From contig JANHCV010000007.1 of assembly GCA_025594325.1 (NCBI GenBank), positions 1,302,001-1,366,000 on the forward strand: DNA of 64,000 bases, in the 5' to 3' direction. This DNA comes from Blastocladiella emersonii ATCC 22665. Lineage: Eukaryota; Blastocladiomycota; Blastocladiomycetes; Blastocladiales; Blastocladiaceae. The notes under the pieces were generated by a model. That model did not search any database, was not told the DNA's origin, and was given only the letters and a program-made list of their open reading frames with translations. The stretch's first letter is position 1; every line of letters starts with the position of its first letter. Below, piece by piece: positions 32,408 to 42,370 of this stretch. The position numbers and the translations under genes are program-made.

Positions 32408-35400
32408 ATGGCCGATCCGCTGTTCGACCCGAACGCCAATCTGCCGTCCGACGACGACATTATCGGGCCCATCAACTGGGATGACGAGTTCACGGGCGAC
32501 GCCACGGCCAACCTGCCGCCGGCCGTGGTCCTGGTCCTGCAGATCCTCTTCTACGCCATGCTGGCCTTCATCCTGCTCTACCTCGTCTCGCACTGGATCT
32601 TCCACTCGTGGTCCTTTGTCAACATCTACCGCATGGGTGACGCCAAGCGAAAGGCCGTCAACGCCTCGTGGAGCGACAAGGCCACGCCCGCCCTCGTCGT
32701 CGTCATGTTCACCCTCTACACGCTCTACATGGGCTCGTTCGTCTACGGTACGCTTCCCGCCCTTGGCGATCACCGTCACGGCGTGTGTGCTCGCCGTCAC
32801 GTCGTCGTGGGTGGTCTGCCGGCCACCGCGTCGCCGCGGCCGACCCGGATCGCTTCGCTCACCACCTCCGCACCCCCCTCGTAGTTACTGTCATCATGCT
32901 ACAGTTTCAAAAGTACACATCTAGCTTTATCAAAATCACCTCGCGCCGAACCCGCAACAACCTCAGCACTCTGCTGTGGTTGTTCTTCGCAATGGCGCTC
33001 TTCCCCGGTTCGTAGCCTTAGTACAGGCGTCGCAGTGCCACTGTCGCTAACGTCGTCGCCTCTACCTCTCTTACGCTTTCTAGTCATCGTCAACATGATC
33101 GCCGGTACGTTCGCGCCGTTGCTCCCATCGCTCCCGCGCGCTGTCCCTCCGCTCGCGTCGCTGCTCCCCTTCCTCCCGTCGATCCCGCTCGACACCTCCC
33201 CATTGCGCTCGCTGCTTCGCTCCTGTGCGCGACTCTCGTCGCTGTGCGCGCACACACAGCCGATCGCAACCGCCGCCACCGCCCCGTTGTTGTCGTTCGC
33301 CCGCTTCCATGGATGTTCCATCGCGAGCATCCTGGAACCGCCAGCCGCGCGCTCTCCGCCTCGCGAACCAATCATTTCTCGCGCCGCGAGTGTGATGTCG
33401 CGGGTCCTGCGGTGTCAACCCGGACCCGTTTCACCGCGGCACCGCGCGGCGCCCGATCGCCCTTGTTCCCGCTGCGCCCTGACGCCTCCCACTCACACCC
33501 GACGATCCCTGCCCATCCCATCGCTCTAGCCATCATCAAGCTGACCACCGACTGGCTGTACACGCGCAAGGTGCGCAACGACTTTACCGAGCGCAAGGAC
33601 GAGTTCCTGCGGTCGCAGGGCCTGCTTCCCGCCTCGGGCAGCTCGTCGTCCGCCACCGACCTCGCCCATGGGCCCGTCCACTCGCCCGCGGCCTCGCCCG
33701 ACGCCGCCGAGAAGGGCCTGCCGCTCGTCTACGTGCTGATCCCGACCTACAACGAGCCGCTGCCGAACCTCATGGGCGCCATCAACGGCGTCGCCGGGTC
33801 CGACTACCCGCGCCTGCGCGTCTACATCGGGTTCGACAACTACGACGTCGAGCAGCAGTTCTTCACCCTGTGCCGCCTCATGACGGGCGTCCCGCTCCGC
33901 TCCGAGACCCTCGCGCGCCGTGTCGCCGAGGACTCGGCCGCTCGCGCTGCTGCCGCCAACAACCAGGACTCGCCCGCGTTCGGCCCCATGTCCCCACCGA
34001 CGCCCGGGACCACGGCATCTGCCGCTGACCTCGCCGGCGGGTACAGCCCCAAGGTGCTGATGGGCCGCAAGTCGCAAAAGTACAACGGGTTCGACCAGAT
34101 CGTGACGGGCGGGACCGGCAGCATCCGCGGGTCCGTCGACCACCACCGCCGCGACTCGTTCTTCGCCGACCCCGGCGAGGCGGCCTCGGGCGACCTGGCG
34201 TCGCTCGGCGCCGCGCACCTGTACGAGGACGCGAGCACGTCGGGCGGCGGGTCGACGCCGTCGCTGCGGCTTCACGCCCCTCGCGGCCCGCAGCCGCTCG
34301 ACTTCACGGCCGAGGACTGTCCCGACGCGTACACGCTCGAGTACCGTTCGACGCAGATCACGGTGTGCCGGTTCGAGCACTCGGGCAAGCTGGGCACGCA
34401 GCGCAACATGTTCGAGCGGCTGCAGCAGGAGCTCGAGAACGAGGGCCACGTCGAGGACCCGTACATTCTGTTCATGGACTCGGACACGGCGATCATGCCC
34501 GACACGGTGTCGCAGCTCGTGGCCGAGGTGCAGCGGCGGCCGCAGACGCGCGCCGTCACGGGCATGGTGGTCAGCCGCAACGAGGACTGCTACAACTTCT
34601 GGCGCATCATGCAGGACGCCGAGTACATCGAGTCCATGATCTTCCGCAACGCCGAGGCCCTCATGGGCGCCGTAACGTGTCTCCCGGGTGTCCTGACCAT
34701 GTTCAAGTACCCGGTGCTGCTCGACGTTGCGCAGGACTACTTTTACCAGCGCGAGATCGCGTCGACGTTCGACTTTGCGCAGCGGTACCTGGGCGAGGAC
34801 CGGTACATGACGCACCTGCTGATGGAGCGGCCGGGCACGTACACGCTCGGGTTCAACTCGCAGGCCATGTGCAAGACCGAGGCGCCCAGCAACTTCAACA
34901 ACCTGCTGCGGCAGCGGCGGCGGTGGTTCCTGGGCACCATCACCAACGAGCTCATCATGCTGTGCACGCCGCTGTTCTGGCGCAAGTACCCGCTGCTGAT
35001 GCTGACCAAGTTCTTCCAGATCCTCAAGGTCGGCGGCGCCATCACCTACATCCTGCTGGTCGAGCTGCTCTTCAACCTCATCTTCGACTACTCGACGTTC
35101 AAGTGGGACTACCTCGTGTGGCTGCTCATCGTCATCATCCCGAACTGGCTCTTCGTCACCGTGTGGGCCGTGCTCGAGAAGCGGCTCAAGGCCGTCCTCG
35201 TCTTCCCCGCCTACTACTTCTTCAACCCCTTCTTCACCATCGCCATCCTCATGTACTCGTTCCTCACGGTCCGGCAACGTACCTGGGGCGGCCCGCGCGC
35301 TGCTGCCGCGACGGGCGACGACGACGAGGACGCGGCGGGCGACGAGGACGACGTGGGCGCGATCCGCCGCGACGGCGCGCCGCTCGAGACCGTGGTCGTT

Positions 35401-35442
35401 GTCGAGGACCCGCAGATCGCGCCGGCTGCCGACGGCCGGTAG
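32408..35442 (+). CDS. Chitin-synthase-family membrane glycosyltransferase (GT2)
   Basis: Exons 32408-32747, 32885-33007, 33084-33104 and 33530-35442 join in frame to 798 residues. The third exon is only 21 nt, and the introns are 137, 76 and 425 nt. Two or three membrane helices lie in the first 160 residues. The catalytic domain shows VLIPTYNEP (~231), FMDSDTAI (the DxD-type site, ~477), a GAVTCLPG loop, GEDRYMT (~583) and RQRRRW (~622), the Q(Q/R)RRW chitin-synthase signature. Further helices (GAITYILLVELLFNLIFDY, LVWLLIVIIPNWLFVTVWAV) follow, and the tail is acidic. Such enzymes polymerise GlcNAc from UDP-GlcNAc across the plasma membrane into wall chitin. No myosin or cytochrome-b5 domain is present. 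It is short for a chitin synthase, so an N-terminal domain may be missing or the class may be divergent. Confidence 0.8.
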
Positions 35443-36055
35443 CGGTCGTTGCCGTAACCCGTCCCCTACCATTTGCACATTCTGTTGCTGTAGTTACCCT
35501 CCCTCCCTCCCCTCGTTCGGATGTGTCCTCTCCCTCCCTAGTAGTAGTTTCCGTTTTGTCCCTCGCTCTCTCTTGCTCGCTTGCTCGCCAATTGTAACGT
35601 TTCATATACCTCCCCCTCGCGTGCGACTCGCCAACGTGTGTCTCATTTCTCGTGAGCCGGTGGTGTTGCGCGAAGGTCAGCGGCCGGAACTCGGATCACG
35701 GCGGTCAAGCCGCGGCCACGGTTGCCGCGGGCGCCGCGGCGTCGCCACAGCTTGCGATCCGACTTCCGCGACATCTGGTGCTTTGCGACGCCGCTGTTTC
35801 CTGCTTGCGATGCACTCATGAACCCTGGGCGGTTCATGACACGGCCACCGTCGCGCGTACGCCGCGAGCGGGTTCGGGTCGGCCGGCTCGCTGACGCGCG
35901 TGGCCGTGGCCATGGCCGTGGCCATCGTCCCTCTGCTCGATAAATAGCAGCGGATCCCCCGCCCGCCCATCGAATGGTTCATCACCAACCACTTACACTA
36001 GACAATCTCCGACTTAGATCGGCCCGGCTGACGCATCACTCACACCATCACCACC
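35443..36055. other. Intergenic region before the pectate lyase gene
   Basis: About 610 bp. The first part is the chitin synthase 3' region with CT-rich stretches. Near 35897-35930 is a short tandem CGTGGCCATGGC repeat. ATAAATAG at about 35939-35946, some 115 bp before the pectate lyase ATG, could be its TATA element. No coding frame is convincing. Confidence 0.4.
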
Positions 36056-36805
36056 ATGACCAACGCCTCGCTCGCGCTCCTCCTCGCCCTCGTCGCGTGC
36101 CTCGCGGCGTCGGCCACGGCCTTCGACATGCCCAAACCGACGGCGTTCATCAAGCTCGACAAGACGATCACGGTCAAGTCGGGCGAGGTGTTTGACGGCA
36201 AGGGCGCGCAGTTCGACTTCCGCGCCCCCGGCGCGTGCAAGGGCCAGAAGGAGACGTCGTCGGGCATGCTGTTCCAGGTGCTCCCCGGCGGCACGCTCAA
36301 GAACGCCATCATCGGGCCGAACCAGGCCGAGGGCGTGCACTGCGACCAGGGCGGGTGCACCATCCAGAATGTGTGGTGGGCCGACGTGTGCGAGGACGCG
36401 CTGTCGATCAAGGGCGAGAACAAGGCCGGGTCCCGCGTCATCGGGGGTGGCGCGACCGGCGCCCAGGACAAGGTGATTCAGCATAACGGCAAGGGGCACA
36501 TTCTGGTCGATGGTTTCCAGACGCTGAACGTCGGCAAGATGTACCGCAGCTGCGGGACGTGCGGCGCGGTCCAGCGGTCCGTGACGCTGCGCAACGTCAA
36601 GGCCGAGGGCAAGGCGCTGACGCTGGTCGGGATCAACCAGCAGAACAAGGACGTGGCCACGTTCGAGGGCTCCATCACGGTCGGCGCCGGCGTCAAGGAT
36701 ATCTGCGAGACCTTCACGCGCGAGGGCAAGAAGGAGCCCAAGAAGGTGTCGACGGGGCCCGGGTTCGGGTGCAACTTTACCGCGTCGCAGGTCAAACGCG
36801 TCTAG
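36056..36805 (+). CDS. Secreted pectate lyase, polysaccharide lyase family 3
   Basis: An intronless 249-residue protein. A clear signal peptide (ASLALLLALVACLAASATA) precedes cleavage near residue 23. The PL3 signature runs through the mature chain: FDGKGAQFDF, GQKETSSGMLFQV, GGTLKNAIIG, GVHC, NVWWADVCEDA, GGGATGAQDKVIQHNGKG, GKMYRSCGTCG and VGINQQN. The length and Cys pattern fit single-domain PL3 enzymes, which fold as a short right-handed beta-helix and cleave de-esterified homogalacturonan by Ca2+-dependent beta-elimination. No carbohydrate-binding module is attached. It indicates growth on plant material. The lack of introns, unlike nearly all neighbours, could reflect transfer from bacteria, but one short gene is weak evidence. 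The start ATG sits in CACCACCATGA. Confidence 0.9.
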   Translation: MTNASLALLLALVACLAASATAFDMPKPTAFIKLDKTITVKSGEVFDGKGAQFDFRAPGACKGQKETSSGMLFQVLPGGTLKNAIIGPNQAEGVHCDQGGCTIQNVWWADVCEDALSIKGENKAGSRVIGGGATGAQDKVIQHNGKGHILVDGFQTLNVGKMYRSCGTCGAVQRSVTLRNVKAEGKALTLVGINQQNKDVATFEGSITVGAGVKDICETFTREGKKEPKKVSTGPGFGCNFTASQVKRV

Positions 36806-36908
36806 TCGCGTCGTGTTGACTTGCTGCTGAAAGAGATGTTCGATGGAGGAGGAGCAAGATAAGATATCACATTTTTGGCATGTACACACACACGTCTCAT
36901 TGCGTCCG

Positions 36909-37874
36909 TCAGAAGCAGCAGAACAGCGCCGAGAAAGCACACGCGTTGCAGCACCCGTCGCACCGCGGCCACGAGCCGCAACACGCGGCCCTCCCTCCTC
37001 GCCCCTGCCCCCGTACGTCACGGCCGACCTTTTCCCCGCGGTCATCGAGCAGCATCTCGGTGCGCCCGATCGTGGAAACGGGCGGCTCCGCTTCCGCCGT
37101 CGGCGGGACCAGCGTCCGACTCGACTCGGCGCTCTGCAGCGCGCGCAGGAGCTGCAGCTGCGCGTGCGTCCACGTCCGTAGCGGCTCGACGGCGTCCGCA
37201 GGCACCTGCACGGCGCGTGGCGGCGCCGCCGGATCAATCGACGCGGTCGTATCGTCGAGCGCCAGCGCGTCGCTCCCCGGCAGCTCGTAGAACGCGACGA
37301 CGCCGAGCCGGAGCGCCGGCGGCGGCAGTGGGCGCCGCGACACGCTCGCGTGGCGCATCAGCGACGCTGGGTGTAGTGTTGCCGCGGACGGCGAGAGGAG
37401 CGGATCTGGTGCGCTTCCACCACCAGGCTGCATCGTCACGAAACCACCCGACGGCGACGTTGGTTGCAGGAAGACGTGCAGCCGTAACACGTCGGCGTCG
37501 ATATCCCTTTCGCGCGCGGCCCACACGCGGACGGCGGACGCGGGGACGCCGCGCATCGCGGCGGGCAGCGCGGCCGAGAGACCCGCGTGCGCGCCCGGCG
37601 ATACGAGGCGGAACGGGTGCAGCGGTGCCGGGTCGGACGGCAGGCACGACGGGTGCGGGTGGCCGAGCGTGTTGAGGTCCGGGACGGCCGTATGCGGTAG
37701 CGGCAGCGGCGAAGGTTCGGCTATCGTCGGTGCGGTAGTGTTTGGTGGTGGTGGCGACGATGAGGGTGCCGGTTCGGGCTCGTCGGCGAGCAGCAGCGGC
37801 GGCTCGGCAGCAGCAGCGTGGGCCGACATGGCCGGCGAGCCGGAAGGGTGACGAGCGGCAGCGGCGGGATGCAT
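36909..37874 (-). CDS. Pro/Ala-rich protein with a Cys-cluster C-terminus, unknown
   Basis: A single-exon frame of 321 residues starts at ATG 37872-37874 (a second Met at residue 16 is possible). The first ~80 residues are Pro/Ser/Ala low complexity. The middle (ADVLRLHVFLQPTSPSGGFV, LRLGVVAFYELPGSDALALD) could form a small beta-rich domain. Residues ~250-270 look helical. The last 25 residues are unusually Cys-rich (CCGSW, CDGCCNAC, FCCF), which would suit palmitoylation and membrane anchoring or a metal site. I recognise no family. It runs towards the pectate lyase gene, with about 100 bp between their stops. Confidence 0.5.
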   Translation of the reverse strand: MHPAAAARHPSGSPAMSAHAAAAEPPLLLADEPEPAPSSSPPPPNTTAPTIAEPSPLPLPHTAVPDLNTLGHPHPSCLPSDPAPLHPFRLVSPGAHAGLSAALPAAMRGVPASAVRVWAARERDIDADVLRLHVFLQPTSPSGGFVTMQPGGGSAPDPLLSPSAATLHPASLMRHASVSRRPLPPPALRLGVVAFYELPGSDALALDDTTASIDPAAPPRAVQVPADAVEPLRTWTHAQLQLLRALQSAESSRTLVPPTAEAEPPVSTIGRTEMLLDDRGEKVGRDVRGQGRGGRAACCGSWPRCDGCCNACAFSALFCCF

Positions 37875-38154
37875 CTAGTTACGTGGAGCAATACATTGCG
37901 GTATTCGGGCGGCGGGGGCGAGAGCGGGAGCGCAAAGGAAGGGCCCGAACAAGCCGGGGGACCGGCGAGCAGCGGCACACCGGACCGCTGAGGCTGAAAC
38001 AGACCGTGTGCGGCACGCGTTGACGAACCACGCGTCGCGTCGCGTCGCGTCGAGCAGCACGTTGAGAGAGAGAGACAGCGAGGTTGCAAATCACACAATG
38101 TATGAGGAATAGAGCAAGGTATCAAGGGGGGACAAAACCGGAGGCGAGCGCGCT

Positions 38155-40180
38155 TCACGAGGTCGGCTGAGCGAGGCAGTAGTAGTAGTACCACAAGATG
38201 AGGGCTGGATCGGCGGCCGCGGGCGCAGCGACAGGGCCCACGTCGTGCATCACGGTGTCGGTGTCGTGCTGCGCGAACGCCGCGCCATGGTGGTAGTCGG
38301 CGTCGGCGGCGGGCGGCGGGGAGCCGGTGCAGAGGTTGAGCGGGTCGTCGTCGCGCAGGCCGATCGTCGACTGCGTGGTGGCCATGGCGGAGCCCAAGGC
38401 GCCAGCGAAAGCCATGTCCGTGACGGGCGCCGCGGCCAGCGAGGTCACCGTGAACTCGGGCTGCGTCTGCGTGAGGTGGGTCGCGAAGGGCGAGACCGCG
38501 CTGGTGCCGTACACGTTGTTGTAGGACAGGAACTGGTCGAAGTAGGCGTTTTCGACGGCCATCTGCTTGCGGTCATGATGACCAATCGTAGCGCCCGAGT
38601 CGTCGTCGCCGTGGCCGAGGTCCTGCTGCATCGCGTCGTTGTCAGTCGCGCCAGCAGAAGCCGACAGGAACACGTCCGGACCGCCCGCGCTCAAGAAAAG
38701 CGCGGGAGGCTCCGTCTGGGTCTGCGCGAGATGGACCGAGGTCGCGGGCCACCCGGTCGCGCCACCGACGCTGCTGTACGGGATGTGGCCGTCGTGGAGC
38801 GTGGTGGCGGGCGTGGCGGGCATCGGCATGACGGGCATCGGCATGGCGGGCATCGGCGCGACGGGCGTCGACATGACGGCGTGCATCGGCATGAAGGGCA
38901 TCGGCGCGATGGGCATCGGCGTGGTGGGCATCGGCATGACGGGCATCGGCGCGACGTGAGAAGCCCAAGCGTGCCCACGGCCGAGCTCAGCAGAAAGCGT
39001 GTGCGCCGCCAGCGCGTTGGTGGGCGCGGCGAGCATCGGCGACGAGTCGTAGGACACGGAAGCGTGACCATAGCCGAGCGAAGCCGGAGCCGAGGCCGTC
39101 GTTGGCGCGTACGCGTAGGCCGGCGCAGCGACAGGTGCGGGCGGCGCCGCCTCGGCGTCAGGGCGCGGCCCATCCATGGCCGGAGGCGCCTCGAGCGTGT
39201 CCAAGTCAGAATCGTCAAGAAGGGCGGCAACCTCGGCAGCCAGCTCGGGACCCAAATGCCCAGCGCGATGGACAGCGGGGGCAGCGACGTGAGCAGCGGC
39301 CGGCGCGGGCATAGACCCGGACGCGGTTGCAGCCGCCGCGGCAGGCTCGGCCGGTGCGCCGGCGAACAGGGGCGCGACGTCCACGTCAAAGTCGACGAGG
39401 AACTTGGCCTTGGGCTCGCCGTTGAGGTGGTTGACGAAGCGACGCGCGAGCTGCTGCTCCGCGGGCTCCTGCATGGGCTCACCGGTCGCGACGGGCGGGT
39501 CGGCGGGCGGGTCGGCGGGCGGGCCGATGAGCGCGGTGATGCGCAAGCGCGCCGCCGGGTCGTTTCGCGCGAGAAGGCGGAAGTAGGCGAACTGGCAGCA
39601 CCACTGCGCGTAGACGTGACGCCAGTGGTGATGAATGTCCTCCGCGCTACGGGTGAGCGGGCAGCAGGTCAGTCTATTGTGCGGGGAGGAGAGCGCGCAA
39701 GAAGTACACGTACTGGCCCGAGTGGTAAAATGTGCCACACGGCCTGTTGTCCAAAAGAAAGAACTGGCCGGGGCAGCGGAACTGGTACTTAAACACCACG
39801 TGCTTGACGAGGTGCGTGCGGATGGCCGTGATGATCTCGGAGGTGCTGCGCGCGAGCTTCTCCTCGCGCTGGTGGCAGAGGGGGCAGGTGAAGTCCACAA
39901 TGTCGTGCTCGCCGCACCACTGGTCGTCGTGTTCCACCTGCGGGCCCTTCTGCTTGAACCGGCCGCTGGCTACGCCCGCGCGGTACTCCTCGAGCGTGAA
40001 CGACTGGCGCCGGTAGAAGACTTTTGGGTCGGCGAGGAAGCCATCGAGCACGGCGTCGTCGGGCGTGAACTTGAGCTTCTCGGCGGCCCTTGAGCCGAGG
40101 CGGGCGCAGACCTCGTCGACGTATTCGCGGGTCACGTCGTCCTGGGCGAACTGGATGAAGTCGAGGGGCGGCTCGGCCAT
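38155..40180 (-). CDS. Tandem paralogue A of an unrecognised zinc-binding family, with a long Met/Pro-rich tail
   Basis: Exons 40180-39714 and 39646-38155 join across a 67-nt GTACGT...CGTAG intron to 652 residues. The first ~250 residues align by eye with the neighbour at 40661-42028: a VTREYVDEV helix, LDGFLADPKVFY, CPLC followed by HLVKH, FRCPG with a later CGTFYH, then HHHWRHVYAQW and EPKAKFLVDFDVDVAPLFA. The CxxC...HxxxH plus C...C-x4-H set suggests two zinc sites. The intron has the same position and phase in both genes. The C-terminal 400 residues are disordered and acidic, with an MP-rich repeat (VMPMPTTPMPIAPMPFMPMH) and a QTQPEF motif that is also in the paralogue. A nuclear regulatory role is possible but unproven. 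I do not recognise the family. Confidence 0.72.
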
Positions 40181-40317
40181 GGTGCGTGTGCTTGGTTGTG
40201 TTGGGGAGAGAGCGAGAGGGGAGGCGGGGCGGGCGGCGAGCGGGTTTTGTGCGCCCAGTTGCGGTCGCGGTTCTACTCCGGGGGCCCACGCATTCCGCCA
40301 CTCGCGCGCCCTCGAAC

Positions 40318-40448
40318 GCGTCGCCGTCGCTTGCCCTCGGCAGAACCTTACCGTAGCACGCGCGTCGCCGTCGCTCGCCCTCCGCAGAACCTTACCGTAG
40401 CACACGCGTCGCCGTCCCTCGCCCTCCGCAGAACCTTACCGTAGCACA
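40318..40448. repeat. Three tandem copies of a 44-bp unit upstream of paralogue A
   Basis: The block GCAGAACCTTACCGTAGCAC, preceded by GCGTCGCCGTC-like sequence, occurs three times with an exact 44-bp period (CAGAACC at 40341, 40385 and 40429). The copies differ at only a few bases. They lie 140-270 bp upstream of the paralogue A start and so within its promoter, 3' of paralogue B. Each unit begins with a GCGTCGCC word, in the third copy as ACGCGTCGCC. Confidence 0.8.
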
Positions 40449-40660
40449 GCGAAAGCGAGTCGAACTCGGTGCGTGGAGGAGGGACCCCATCGCTGCTCGA
40501 CGGAGGGTCCCTCCCGATCGACTCGAAAGCCGCGGGGCTCTCGCGTGACAGCTTCCGATGGCAGGCACGAGCGAGTTGAAGGAACAGCTTTTTTTTGCGC
40601 GTGTATGCGGGTATGCGATTACAAAACTGAGGGGAATACAACTCTCGGCGACCATGGCCA

Positions 40661-42028
40661 TCACCAGCGCGACGCGACGAGCGCCAGCGGGTCGTCGAAC
40701 GGGCCCGCGACGCCGCCAAAGTTGATGAGCTCGTCCATCGTGACCGGATCGTGCACGGACGACGGCACGCCACCAAGGTCGAGGGCGGGCGCGCTCACGC
40801 CCATGGCGGGCAGCGGCGGCATCTCGAGCGGGGTTGCGGGAGCGAACGAGGCGATGAGCGCGTCGAGATCGAGCTCGAGCTCAAAGTCGAACGACTGCTG
40901 CGTCGCGCCCGTGTTGAAGCCGCCGGCGTACGCGAACGGCGGGAGAAGGCCCATGCCGAGATCCATGGCCGCGAAGTCGGGCGCGAAGCCCATGCCGCCG
41001 AACTCGGGCTGCGTCTGCACGAGGTCCGGCGCCGCGAAGCTCGCCTCGGCCGCGGACGGCGAGATCACGTCCCACACCGGGTCCGCGAGGAGCGCGTCGA
41101 CCTCGGCCATTACGGACGGCGCCTCGGACGCGGCGCGCGGGATCGCGTCGACGGCGGGGTTGCGCATGGGCGCCTCGACCGGGAGGTCGGCGCACGCAGC
41201 CGGCGCGGTGGCGAACAGGTGCGCGACGTCCACGTCAAAGTCGATGTGGTGCTTGGTCTTTGGGTCGTTGTTGAGGCAGTCGGCAAAGTGGCGCGCGAGC
41301 TGCGCCGCGGGCATGGCCTCGAGCTCGGGGATGGTGCCCGTCGAGCCGCGCGTGACGATGCGCTCAATGACGCGCGTGCGCACGGCCACGTCGTGCTCGG
41401 CGAGCGCCTTGAAGTAGGACAGGATGCAGTTGTGCTGGCGCAGGACGTGGTACCAGTGGTGGCGGATACCGTCCGAGCTACGATGGGGTGAACAGTACAA
41501 CCGTCAGTTCGCCGTCGAGCACGAACGCGATCGAAGGGCAACGTACTCGTTGGTGTGCAGCAGGGTAGCGCACCGCTTCCCGTCGACGGGGTGCGTCTTG
41601 CCGGGGCAGCAGAACATGTTGGCGAAGAGGCCGTGGGTGCCGATGTGGGCGCGGACGGCGGCTCGAGCCTCGGACGGCGCGCTGCGCTTGCGCACAAACT
41701 GCACGACGGCCGCGGCGCACACGGGGCACTGGAACCGCAGCGTGTAGCGCAGCGCGCACCACGCGGCGTCGCGCTGCTCCTTCCGGGCCTTCTGCTTGAC
41801 CTGGTCCGACCGCGCCTCGGCCAGCGTCGTCGGCGTCAGCGCGTAGTCGACCTTGGGCGACGCGAGGAAGGCGTCGACGAGCGGCAGCGCCGGGTTGCAC
41901 TTGAGCTTGGCCTTGACCTGCGCCGCCGACAGGATCAGGCTGAGCGCGTCGACGTGCGCGCGCGTCACGTCGCCCGCGTTGAACTTGACCGTCTCGCGGA
42001 TCGACTGCTGCTGCTTCTTCTGCGACAT
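40661..42028 (-). CDS. Tandem paralogue B of the same unrecognised zinc-binding family
   Basis: Exons 42028-41547 and 41477-40661 join across a 69-nt GTACGT...CGTAG intron at the same place and phase as in paralogue A, giving 432 residues. Shared elements in order are a VTRAHVDAL helix, DAFLASPKVDY, CPVC followed by HIGTH, FCCPG with a later CATLLH, IRHHWYHVLRQH, and DPKTKHHIDFDVDVAHLFA. The tail is shorter than in A and acidic/hydrophobic (FDFELELDLDALIASFAP), like an activation domain, and carries the same QTQPEF motif. The start is the Met of MSQKKQQQSIRETVKF at 42026-42028; the frame is open further upstream but only as Arg-rich low complexity. Function unknown; a DNA-binding regulator is one reading. 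Confidence 0.72.
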
Positions 42029-42370
42029 GGCGGGTATGCGATGCGAGAGGGGGGTATGATACGCGGTGGTGATGGGGGAGAGTTGTACTGTCGCGGGGGG
42101 AGCGGGCGGCTTTTGGAGTGTCGGTGCGGTGCCGTGTTCACCGCCGGCCTCGCCCGAGTGCGGTGCACCGCCTTCTTCGCACCGAACACAACCCCATCCT
42201 CGAAGGTGGCGTTTCCTTCGCGTCCGCACCCGCGTCTGCGCCGCAATCCTCATCCCGCGACGCGTCTCGGATGAGATGGCTGGGACTCAGATCGCGTCCA
42301 TTTGCTGTGTACTGTTCAAGAAACCCCCATTCTCTTAACTGGATCGCATCCAGCCTTGCCCCAACACACC

